A stretch of DNA of 33,804 nt from Chloroflexota bacterium. Its GTDB lineage: Bacteria > Chloroflexota > Anaerolineae > Promineifilales > Promineifilaceae. The stretch is taken from NCBI GenBank assembly GCA_020629055.1, contig JAHDEB010000048.1, positions 1 to 33,804 on the forward strand. The letters run 5' to 3'. The position numbers were made by a program, and so were the translations under genes. Shown piece by piece: positions 8,592-18,000 of this stretch. Within the stretch, counting starts at the first letter, position 1. Each line of letters begins with the position of its first letter. Under the pieces are notes generated by a model. That model made no database searches. It saw nothing but the letters and a program-made list of their open reading frames with translations, and was not told where the DNA came from.

Positions 8592-8723
8592 AGAAACTGT
8601 TTAATAAATGTTTTTGGGACAGAATTAACAAGATGAACAGGATAGTTAAACGGGAAAGCTTCATCGTGAAAATCCTGTCTATCCTGTAAAAGATAGCTTT
8701 TTTCGATTTATCAAGCAGTCTCT
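8592..8723. repeat. Palindromic repeat element with terminal inverted repeats
   Basis: A 132 bp non-coding palindrome in the gap between the oxidoreductase and hydrolase genes. The left end AGAAACTGTTTAATAAATG pairs imperfectly with the reverse complement of the right end (AGAGACTGCTTGATAAATCG). Inside, ACAAGATGAACAGGAT on the left faces ATCCTGTCTATCCTGT on the right. AACAGGAT-type palindromes of this kind are, from memory, dispersed repeats in several bacterial phyla. It ends 4 bp from the stop codon of the hydrolase gene and may double as its transcription terminator. Confidence 0.6.
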
Positions 8724-8727
8724 TCGC

Positions 8728-9564
8728 TTAATCAGCGAAAAATTCAACCAGTAGCTTAGCAATCCCATCAGGATCATCCTCTTGCAAAAAATGGCCACAG
8801 TTAGGTAGCGAAGTTAGCTCCGCATGGGGAACATCGCGCTTTACCCGCTCCATCGTTTGGCTTACATTGGGCAAGATTCTGTCGTTTTCACCGTAAATCA
8901 AACGGACCGGAATCTGTAAACTTGGCAGTTTTTCAGTGATTTCGTGAAACCCTTTCATACTTAATCGGTGGGCCGTTTTTAGCAGAGAATTACGCTCGTT
9001 TTTTGTTTTAAATGGAGAGGTGTACGCTCGTAAAACTTGGTCGGTCAGATTGTCCTTGTGATGCACGCCAAAGCGCATCGCCCATTCAATGCCCGCCTTA
9101 CTTGAAAGCCACCAGCGAACCCCAGGCACCATGCTGGAAGCGACAAACAGTTTGACCATTCGAGAAAACTCAGGGTAGATGATCGTGTTGAGCAAGGCGA
9201 GCTTGCTAATCTTTTCAGGATTGCGCAACGCCCAAAAAACCCCAATCGGCCCACCTAAGTCGTGCACGACAAGGCTTGTTTTTTCAGACCCCGTTTTAGC
9301 CAATACCCCATCGATGATTCTTTCATGGTAGGTAAAACTGTACGAATCGGCCGGGTTTTTTGCTGAATGGCCAAATCCAGGCAGGTCGAGTGCAACCACA
9401 TGATGTGTTTCGGCCAAGGGCAGCATTAAATTGCGCCATAAATATGCCGAGGTTGGCCACCCATGCAGCAGCAGGATCGTTTCACCGCTACCAGCCTCTA
9501 GGTAATGAATTCTCCGTCCATCTATTTCGACCAGCTGACTGGTTATTCCTGAGGGAATCGACAT
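8728..9564 (-). CDS. Alpha/beta hydrolase, haloalkane dehalogenase/epoxide hydrolase-like
   Basis: Soluble alpha/beta hydrolase of 278 residues. The nucleophile elbow is VVHDLGGP, so the nucleophile is aspartate (Asp102) as in haloalkane dehalogenases and epoxide hydrolases, not serine. Oxyanion-hole motif HGWPTSAYLWRN (34-45), general acid Asp228 in YGENDR and catalytic His258 in NCGHFLQEDDP complete the set. Dehalogenases usually have Asn after HG for halide binding. Here it is Trp, so dehalogenation is uncertain. The open frame extends to 9633, but ATG at 9562-9564 has a good GAGGA ribosome-binding site, so I chose it. Confidence 0.82.
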   Translation of the reverse strand: MSIPSGITSQLVEIDGRRIHYLEAGSGETILLLHGWPTSAYLWRNLMLPLAETHHVVALDLPGFGHSAKNPADSYSFTYHERIIDGVLAKTGSEKTSLVVHDLGGPIGVFWALRNPEKISKLALLNTIIYPEFSRMVKLFVASSMVPGVRWWLSSKAGIEWAMRFGVHHKDNLTDQVLRAYTSPFKTKNERNSLLKTAHRLSMKGFHEITEKLPSLQIPVRLIYGENDRILPNVSQTMERVKRDVPHAELTSLPNCGHFLQEDDPDGIAKLLVEFFAD

Positions 9565-9738
9565 CGTTTTTCCTCGTAAATGACTCATGTTATGCGAGAC
9601 TTTTCTTGTCCCTGACGAAAAAGCGCGTAACACCAGTAAATGATTTGTTTTACTCTGAACAATCTCTCAGAAATTGAAATTGACCTAATTCAGAAGAGCT
9701 GTTTTCAAAGGTAATTTGTGTTTGCCCAACGGCCACTC

Positions 9739-10782
9739 TCAAGCTCTGTAATGGGTAGATGGTAATTTGCGTAGCTCGGCCGCTTTCTCCCACGGTACCG
9801 TATCACTCAAGAAATTGCCACCGCCGATTTCTGGTCCGGCCAAATATTTAAGCAGGTTGGGTTTGCGCAGCGGTGGATGAAATTCGATATGAAAGTGAAA
9901 GTTGCTGTAGTCAGAACCATCGGTTGGGGCGTTGTGTAACGCCATCACATAAGGAAATGGCATTTCCCACAGGTTATCAAAGCGGATCAGAACCTGCTGC
10001 AAAATGGCTGAGAAATCTACTACCTCGGCCGCTGTTAGCCCCGCCACATTTGGTACCGTTCGTTTGGGGGCGACAAACACCTCATAAGCATAGCGGCCGA
10101 AATAGGGGATAAAAGCGACCGCTGTTTCGTTTTCTGCCACAATGCGCTTTTGGTCTGCTAATTCGGCCGTCAAAATATCCTGGAACAATCGCCTGCCATG
10201 TTCTGCAAAGTGCTGGTCAGAGGCTTTTGCCTCTGTTTCAATCGTTTTGAAAACAAAGTTAGTCGCATAAATTTGGCCGTGGGGATGGGGCATCGAGACC
10301 CCCACCGCTTCTCCCTTATTTTCAAACATGAGGACATGGTTGATCTCCGGCCGTTGGGCCAACTGCGCGTACTCTCCTTGCCACGTGCCCACCAAATTCT
10401 CGACTTCGGCCGGTGCCATTTCTGCTAGCGTCAAATCATGCCTCGGCCCATAGCTGATGACCTTGGCGATCCCATCTGCCTGTCTGTTTTGATAGATGCC
10501 GGTTGGCGGCGGCAGATTTTTGGGTGCTAACGGCCCGACACATGGATGATCGTTTTCGAATACATATGCGCCAGAATAATTGGGATTTCTCGATCCACTT
10601 ACCCGCTGGTTGCCCGGGCATAGATAGCAGTCTGGATCATGCTTGGGCAAGCTGATCTGGCCGCTGTTGACCGTTTCGCCCGACCACGGCCGGTTTTGCC
10701 GATGGGCGGCTAGAATCACCCATTCTTGCCGCAGTGGGTGCCAGCGTTCTTCCCAGCGGCCGACATGTAGATCGTTTTGCAT
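9739..10782 (-). CDS. galT: Galactose-1-phosphate uridylyltransferase
   Basis: Leloir-pathway enzyme that swaps UMP between UDP-glucose and galactose-1-phosphate. The active-site triad is clear in [11 protein letters not shown] (HPH at 166-168, second His as nucleophile). The zinc-site residues CYLC (Cys52, Cys55) and His115 in GPRHD fall at positions nearly identical to those of the E. coli enzyme. The late [11 protein letters not shown] segment (metal/substrate histidines) is also present. I use ATG at 10782. The frame continues five codons upstream to a TTG at 10797, which is less likely. Length (347 residues) is normal. It lies 50 bp downstream of the EamA transporter gene on the same strand, so the two are possibly co-transcribed. 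Confidence 0.93.
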   Translation of the reverse strand: MQNDLHVGRWEERWHPLRQEWVILAAHRQNRPWSGETVNSGQISLPKHDPDCYLCPGNQRVSGSRNPNYSGAYVFENDHPCVGPLAPKNLPPPTGIYQNRQADGIAKVISYGPRHDLTLAEMAPAEVENLVGTWQGEYAQLAQRPEINHVLMFENKGEAVGVSMPHPHGQIYATNFVFKTIETEAKASDQHFAEHGRRLFQDILTAELADQKRIVAENETAVAFIPYFGRYAYEVFVAPKRTVPNVAGLTAAEVVDFSAILQQVLIRFDNLWEMPFPYVMALHNAPTDGSDYSNFHFHIEFHPPLRKPNLLKYLAGPEIGGGNFLSDTVPWEKAAELRKLPSTHYRA

Positions 10783-10832
10783 ACCGGCTTTACCCAACCC
10801 GCTTGTCGTTCATGACTATGATTCGATGCATA

Positions 10833-11774
10833 TCATTCAGTTTCCTTTTGGTTTCGTTGACGATAAATAATAAATAAGCCGCTACAAATGATCAGGGCAA
10901 CCCCAACGAGCATTTGCAAGGTTGGAATTTCACGCCAGAAAAGATACCCCAACGCCAGCCCATAGACCATTGAGAAATATTCGAAAGGGGCAAGTACTGC
11001 GACCGGCGTGTTACGATAGGCGGATGAAAGAAGGACCATCCCGCCACCCCAGCCACATGCCAAAAGGGAGATGAGGCCGAGATCGAACCATGACGGCATG
11101 ACCCATGCTTTGGTCAAAAATACAATGCTGGGGTGAAGGCTGTCGAATGATAAGCTCGCGAAAATCGGGCTTAAAACTAGAGCACCAGCGATATAGACCA
11201 AATTGGTCCAAGCGGCTGTAACTTGTGCGCTGTCAGACATTTTTCTGGTTAGCACGATGCTGACCGCATAGCAAAAGGCGGCCGCTATCGCCAGAAGGGT
11301 TGCGGGTTCAAATGTGCCACGCGGATCAATAATAATCAAAACCCCGACAAATCCGATTAATACAGCCATCCAGCGGCGCCATCCTACAGATTCACCCAGT
11401 ATCGGGACAGAAAGTGAGGTGATAAACAGGGGGCCCGAAAAGAAGATGCCGATCATTAGGCTGTAAGGAAGGGCGGCCAAAGCGAGGAAGAAAAAGAGAT
11501 ACGCTGCGAACATGGCAAAGCCTCGCCAAAATTGGGTCGGCTGCGTTGCCGAAGAAATCCCTTTGATTTCCTGACCACTGCGCCGCAATATAAAAAAGAT
11601 TATCGGAAGAGCGATTAGGCTTCGAATGGTGACAATTTCTAGGACCGCATAGTCACTGCTAAGGAGTTTGACAATCGCATCTGCAATCGAGAAGATGAAA
11701 AATGCGATGAGCAGCAAAATGATGCTGCGTAAATTACTGTTTTGATTACGGGGAGTATCTGCAGAGTAATGCAT
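10833..11774 (-). CDS. EamA/DMT-family transporter
   Basis: Inner-membrane protein of 313 residues with about ten hydrophobic helices arranged as two EamA repeats (roughly 17-150 and 165-310). The start is typical (ILLLIAFFIFSIADAIVKLL), and ALPYSLMIGIFFSGPLF and PVAVLAPFEYFSMVYGLALGYLFW match the conserved helix-3/4 and helix-8/9 segments. The family exports or imports small metabolites (amino acids, nucleotide sugars and others); the substrate here is unknown. The start codon has a GGAGAG ribosome-binding site. The gene is divergent from the megasynthase gene, so a role in its product's traffic is possible but unproven. It contains only one CGGCCG site, unlike most neighbours. Confidence 0.88.
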   Translation of the reverse strand: MHYSADTPRNQNSNLRSIILLLIAFFIFSIADAIVKLLSSDYAVLEIVTIRSLIALPIIFFILRRSGQEIKGISSATQPTQFWRGFAMFAAYLFFFLALAALPYSLMIGIFFSGPLFITSLSVPILGESVGWRRWMAVLIGFVGVLIIIDPRGTFEPATLLAIAAAFCYAVSIVLTRKMSDSAQVTAAWTNLVYIAGALVLSPIFASLSFDSLHPSIVFLTKAWVMPSWFDLGLISLLACGWGGGMVLLSSAYRNTPVAVLAPFEYFSMVYGLALGYLFWREIPTLQMLVGVALIICSGLFIIYRQRNQKETE

Positions 11775-12018
11775 AATCTCTCCTTAATTTTTCGAAGGGA
11801 TGTTTGTTCGGAAATATATCCTGTTTTAAATCGTTGACGAGCTCAACTCTATGCCCTCCATACAATCGGAGCGGGACTCCCACAGGAAAGGGCATGTCGA
11901 ATTTACAATCCCCCAATTCGTGGATGCAAAGCGGCTTGCTTGGCGTACGATGAATCATAAAATTTGATCGGTTGGCAACTTGCCAAGCAAGGTCATCAAT
12001 AATTGAATTGAGGAAAAA
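11775..12018. promoter_or_regulatory. Divergent intergenic region and leader of the megasynthase gene
   Basis: Spacer between the divergent EamA and megasynthase genes, presumably carrying both promoters. Two overlapping secondary structures can be drawn. One is a hairpin TTGGCA-ACT-TGCCAA (11972-11986). The other is a 10-bp perfect inverted repeat CTTGCTTGGC/GCCAAGCAAG (11935-11944 and 11982-11991). They share bases and cannot form together. A good ribosome-binding site (TTGAGG at 12009-12014) precedes the ATG at 12019. Confidence 0.45.
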
Positions 12019-15000
12019 ATGGAACAAAAAGTAGAACGAGATATTTCAATTATCGGCATGGCGTGTCGCTTCCCCGATGCGAATAATCTCACAGAGTTTT
12101 GGCAAAATCTGCTAGACGCGCAGAGTGCTATTAAGCCTGTGCCGCCCGATCGCTGGGATGCAGATCGTTACTATTCGGCCCAACCAAACACGGCCGGCAA
12201 AACCTCCTCAAAGTGGGGCTGTTTTTTAGACGATGTTTGGGGTTTTGATCCAGGCTTCTTCCAGCTTTCGGCCGAAGATGCCCCGTTTATCGACCCCCAA
12301 CACCGGCTTTTACTCGAGCTGGCTTATGAGGCGATAGCGGATGCGGGGATCACCCCGGCCGCCCTGGATGGGGAGTCTGTCGGGGTTTTCATCGGTATTT
12401 CTCAGGCCGATTATGAAAGGAATGTGGTTGATCATCTTTTTTCAGAACAAGATTCACCCCCCACAATTTTGGCCAACAACTTGCGGAACCTTGCCGCTGG
12501 GCGAATCGCTGATTCACTTAATCTAAAAGGTCCGACGATCGCTTTTGATTCCGCTTGTGCCTCTTCGCTGGTGGCGCTGCATGTGGCACGACTTAGCTTG
12601 CTGCAAAATGAATGTCGGTACGCCCTTGTTGGGGGCGTTAACTTAAACTTGTCTCCCACTTCGTCTTTGGCGTTTAGCAATGCGGGCGCACTCTCCGATG
12701 AGCCTAAAAGCTATCTGTTTGATGAACGAAACTGCGGGATAACGCTTGGGGAAGGGGGCGGCATGGTTCTACTCGGCCGATCTGAAGATAACCCTGGCCA
12801 GGCGCTTGCCATCCTAAAAGGGAGTGCGGTTAACAATGACGGCCGCGCACACGGACCGATGACGCCAAACACCAAGGGGCAGCAGCAGGTTATGCGGACG
12901 GCATACACCAATTGTGATGTTGATCCGGCCGATCTTCGGTTTATTGAAGCGCACGGCACAGGCACACCGATCGGTGACTTGGTAGAGGCCCGAACGCTGA
13001 ATCGATTCTTTAACGAGTTAGACGAGGTCGAGCAGGTCAAACGTTACGTCGGGTCGGTAAAACCGAACGTGGGGCACCTGTTGAGCGCTGCTGGGATGGC
13101 GGGACTCATTAAGACGATTTTGGCCCTGCACCACAGGACGATACCGCCGAGTATCAATTGTCAACGGCCGCATCGCCGTCTTCGTTTTTCAGACGTCGGG
13201 CTGACAGTCAACACAGAACCGGTTGAGTGGGATTCTGACGCCGGTAAACCTTGGTTGGCCGGGGTGAATGCGTTTGCATTTGGTGGCACCAATGCGCATG
13301 TCGTTTTGCAAGAAGCGGCCGTTGCAGATCGGCAGCCGCTCCCCATGCCGCAGTTCCAACGAATCGATTGCCGTATGTCTCATTCGCCCGCCAAGCCTGC
13401 GCCAAGACTAAGTCGTTCGTTAACCCACCAAGATGACTGGTTGCATCAGGTCGATTGGCAGCCGGAACCGTTGCAACCGGTTGCTCCCGACCGGTTAAGC
13501 GATCAGCGGCCGTTTGTTTTAACCTCATCCGACCCAGAGCGAGCGCAAGAGGTTGTGATGCATCTGACTCATTTGGGCATAGATTGTCAGTTTGTTGCAC
13601 CCGACAAACTAAACTTGCTCGATGATACGCTCCGTCGATTAATTATTTTGGCGTGTGGTGGCAAAGATGCTGAATTTGTCTGGTCTGTTTCAAAACAGCT
13701 GGCCCAACAACGCTCCCCGTGGATTCAGTCGATTACGTTTGTCACTGATGGTGGTGGGGAGAAGAGCTGCTTAGGAGCGGCCGATAACATGCTGGCTAGT
13801 TTTAGCCATGCCTTGGGTGCTGAATTACATCTGCCGGTTGAGTTTATCAGCTACGATCAAGAGATAACTGGGGCGTTGCTCTATGCAGAATTGATCCGGC
13901 CGACAACGAATCGGCCGGTCGTATGGCGGGCGAATCAGCGGTTGGTGCAAAACATTTCACCCGTATCACCGGAACAGCAGTTGGCTCAACCGCCGCTTTC
14001 GGCCGATGGGGTTTATCTGATCACCGGAGGCGGTTCAGGGGTCGGGGCTGCCATCGCCAAGGGGCTGGCCTTGGAACATCAGCCTACGCTTGTTCTTGTC
14101 GGCCGCACCCCGTTGTCGAAATCGGCCGAGCGTCGTGACCTGATCGAAAAGCTGAATTGGACCGGAGCGACGGCCGAATATCTGGCGGTGGATGTGACGC
14201 AATCTGCTGAAGTGGATCAGCTTTTAGGTGATGTGATTGCCAAATTTGGCCGTTTGGATGGGGTGATTCATGCGGCAGGCCGAGTAGAGGCCGGATTATT
14301 GGCATCTGCCTCATTCGCGTCGTTTAACGCTATTTTGGAACCTAAGATGCTTGGGGTGCAAAACCTGCATGCTGCGGTGCAAAAATTTAACTGTCAGCCC
14401 GGTTTTTTCATCAATTTTTCGTCGATCTCGGCCGTTCTGCCCCGATTTTCGGGCGGATTAAGCAGCTACGCGGCGGCCAACGGTTATTTAGACGGGTTTG
14501 CCCATCAACATGGGTGCCAGACGATCAATTGGACGATGTGGACTGAAAGCGGAGAGGGTGCCAAACAGGGCGGACTCGAGAACTTGGACCGCTTGGGGTT
14601 AAAAGGGATATCTGATCGGGAAGGGTACGATTTATTTAAAGCTGCGTTGGGGATGGGGTTGCAACAGACGCTGATTGTGAATCCGGCAGCGGCTGAAAGA
14701 ACGGCTGTGAAGCCGATGGGTGAAAGTGGCTCCGCGCTGGAAGATGCGCATAGTCAAATCGAGCCGGTCGTGTTTGATGGGGATAAATCTGATGCACCGA
14801 TCGCCCAGATTATCGTTGGCTTATTGGCCGATGAACTTGAAGTCGGGCCTGATGAGGTTCCGCATGATCAATCTTTTTCCCATATGGGGATCGATTCGAT
14901 GGGGGCGATGGAGCTGGTGGCCAAGCTAGAGGAGCACGGGTTTGGCAGTTTACCTGCGACGCTGTTTTTTGAGCACAACACGGTACAAAAGCTGGCCGCC

Positions 15001-18000
15001 CATCTGCAAGGTGTGGAACAACCGGCCGAAGTGAAAGCTGAAACCTTACCTGAACCGATGCCGAAACGAGATTCGAGTAAGCTAACACCGTTGCAGCGTT
15101 CGTTTCTATCGCAGCAGCTGCGTGATCCTGAACATGTCGCTTATGGCTATCTGCGGCTTTCGTTAAAAGGGGGCTTTGATCTTGAAAAAGGGAACACCGC
15201 CTTGAAGCGATTAGTAGATGCCCATGAACAGTGCCGCTCTAAATTTACCTTTGACCCTGGCGGTGCCGGTGCCCAGCAATTGATTCTAGCGCTAGAAGAT
15301 ATCGCCCCATTGCCGCAGATCGAAACGATTTCCCTCGCTGAGTCTGGCCAAACGCTTTCTGCGATTGAGGACGAGCTGGTTAACCGGCCGATTGACTTAC
15401 TGAGCGATGAATTTGAATGGCCATTCCGGCTATTTCTTATTCAAGACAGCGGGGAAATCTATCATCTGGTGTTTTGGCTGCACCACATTGTTGGGGATGG
15501 GTGGAGCCTGTCGAACTTGATTCAAGAGTTTTGGGACCTTTACTCTGGCGCTTCAATTACGCCGCCTGAGACTAAATTTTCAGATTATGCCCGCTTGCTT
15601 GATGCAGAGTCAGGGGCACCCGTGACGCAAACTTCCCTTGATTGGTGGCAAAACCAACTCGCCGATCATCCGTTTTATCCAGCACCAGAATCCCCCAGAG
15701 GGCGACACAAGGCGCATCAGTTTAAGCTTGAAAAAAGCACGCTGGATCACTTAAAGGCAAGCGCCCGTGCGGCCGATGTCACCCTGTTCCATTGGCTGCT
15801 TGCCGCCCAATTTAAAGCGTTAGCGGCCGAACTTGAACCGACGAGGGATAAGCCTTCACTTTCGATCGGCGTGGCTGAATCCCGCCGAGACTACCCGCTG
15901 CCGATGTTAAACCGTGTTGTGGGCTGCATGGCGGACCTTTACCCGCTGGGGCTAACATTTGGCACTCAAGACCATCTGTCTGCGGTGGCGCAACAGGTAC
16001 GAGATAGCTGGTTAGACGTACACAAACACAGTCGTCTCTGTTCAAGCCGGTTGGCAGACCTCTTTCCGGCCGAACAGCGACAATCACATTCTTTGCCCCA
16101 TGCCGCCTGCTTTAGTTTTTCCCATTTTCCAAGGTTTATTCGCCATGCGGAACAGGTTGAATTGATTGATATCCACGCACGTACCGGCACCGCCCAGACA
16201 ACCCTCTCTTTGGTCTGCTGGACCTCGTTTGATACCCTGTATTTTTCTTGGAACTATCGTGAAGACCTTTATTCGGCCGATCAAATTGAGCGACTGACCG
16301 GCCGTTTGTTGCAGCTGCTCAAAGAAGAGACGCTTTCTATGGTAGATCCGCCTATCAAACCTGTCTCTGAGTCTAAGGCTAAACAACAGCCCGGTTCGGT
16401 GCCGCTGTTCTTAGCGCAAATCAATCAAAGTTTTTCAAAACGAAAGTATGCAAAAGCATTGAAGCAGCCGGAAGTCGATTATGCCTCGCTGAGTAACGGT
16501 GTTGGCCACTGTCTTAATCAATTAAAAGCGGAAGGGTTCAAAGCAGGAGATGTGGTGGCTTATATCGGAGAGCCAGGTCAACCTGCTCTTTGCGCGTTAT
16601 TGGCTACCTTTTGGGGGGGCGGCACGTGGCTACCGTTAGACCCGGCCGCACCGAAGCGCCGCTTGCTCAGCAATTTAAAAGTTGGCGGGGCGACCTTTTT
16701 GCTGGGTCAACTTGATCGTCTGCCCACAGATGAGCTACCAAAGAATCTACGGCCGGTCACTCTTTCAGCGTGCAACAAAGGGGTTAAGCTGGGCAGCCCA
16801 GAAAAGAGAGGAATTGATCAGACGGCCGTCATCATCTTTACCTCCGGTTCAACGGGGGAGCAAAAAGGGGTGCCGGTCCGATACGGCAGTTTGGACCTTT
16901 ATCTAAATTGGGCAGTGAATGAACTGAACTATCGGCGAACCGATACCATGATGTGGGCCACATCACTTAGCTTCGACGCATCTTTGCGCCAATGTTTGGC
17001 TCCGCTCATGGCGGGTGGCTCGATCTTGCCCATCGGCCGGGAGCTTGTTTTGAATCTGCCTGAATTTGCACAAACGCTGGTGAATAACAAAGTGACGAAG
17101 TGGAGCTCAGTTCCGACTCTCTTCGACCAAATGGTCCGTTTTTGGCGTCAAGAGCCCGGCCTGTTGCCGATGACGTTAGAACAAATTCAGCTTGGGGGGG
17201 AAGCGTTACCGATGGAGTTGGTCGATCGATGGACCAGCTTGGATAGCTCGCCAAATGAGGTCGAGTTTGTCAATCTGTATGGACCAACGGAAAACACCAT
17301 TAACGGCACTTACTGCGTGATGCCGGTTTCAGATCGAACAAAAATCGACTCTAAGTCGATGCCGATCGGCCGGCCGTTGCCCGATGTCAAAATCAAAGTT
17401 TTAGACAAAAATGGAAAAGATTGTGCGGTGGGGGAGCGGGGTGAACTGCTTCTAGGGGGTGATTTGCTTGCCCAAAAATACATGTGCGCTGACCCCAAAT
17501 TAAAGCCATTGGGGAAAGATCTAGCAGATGGGCGATATTTCCCGACAGGGGATCTGGTAGAAATTTTGCCAGACCAGAACCTGCTGTTTATCGGCCGAAT
17601 CGATCACCAAGTGAAGCTTCGTGGCCACCGCATCGAATTAGGAGAGATTGAACAGGCACTGCTTTCACATCCACAAGTTGAGCAGGCTGCGGTTGGATTG
17701 GTTGAGAACGATGGCTCGAAAACCCTGATCGCCCAGCTTGTTGGCAGCTGGTCGGGGCAAACACGGCCGGATCTTCGCCCCTTTTTAGCAGATCGGCTAC
17801 CCACTTACATGATCCCCGCCCAGCTAAACTTTGTTGACCAATTGCCCCGCTTCCCCAATGGGAAAATCGATCGTCGGTCGATCGGGATTTCTAGTGATGT
17901 TAGTCAAGTAATCGAGGAAGTCCCTGGCCCTGGCGATGTAGAAGCGGTTGATCTTGCCAAACTATGGCGCCAACTATTAAAAGTGGAAGATCTAGATGAT

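Noticed and set aside
9565..9633. Longer N-terminus for the alpha/beta hydrolase
   Set aside because: The extra 23 residues do not look like a signal peptide, and the good ribosome-binding site serves the ATG at 9564.
11746..12027. A 93-codon reverse-strand open frame filling the gap between the EamA and megasynthase genes
   Set aside because: It overlaps the EamA start and the megasynthase start and ribosome-binding site, has no ribosome-binding site of its own, and resembles no family I know. A regulatory spacer is more likely, though a small gene cannot be excluded.
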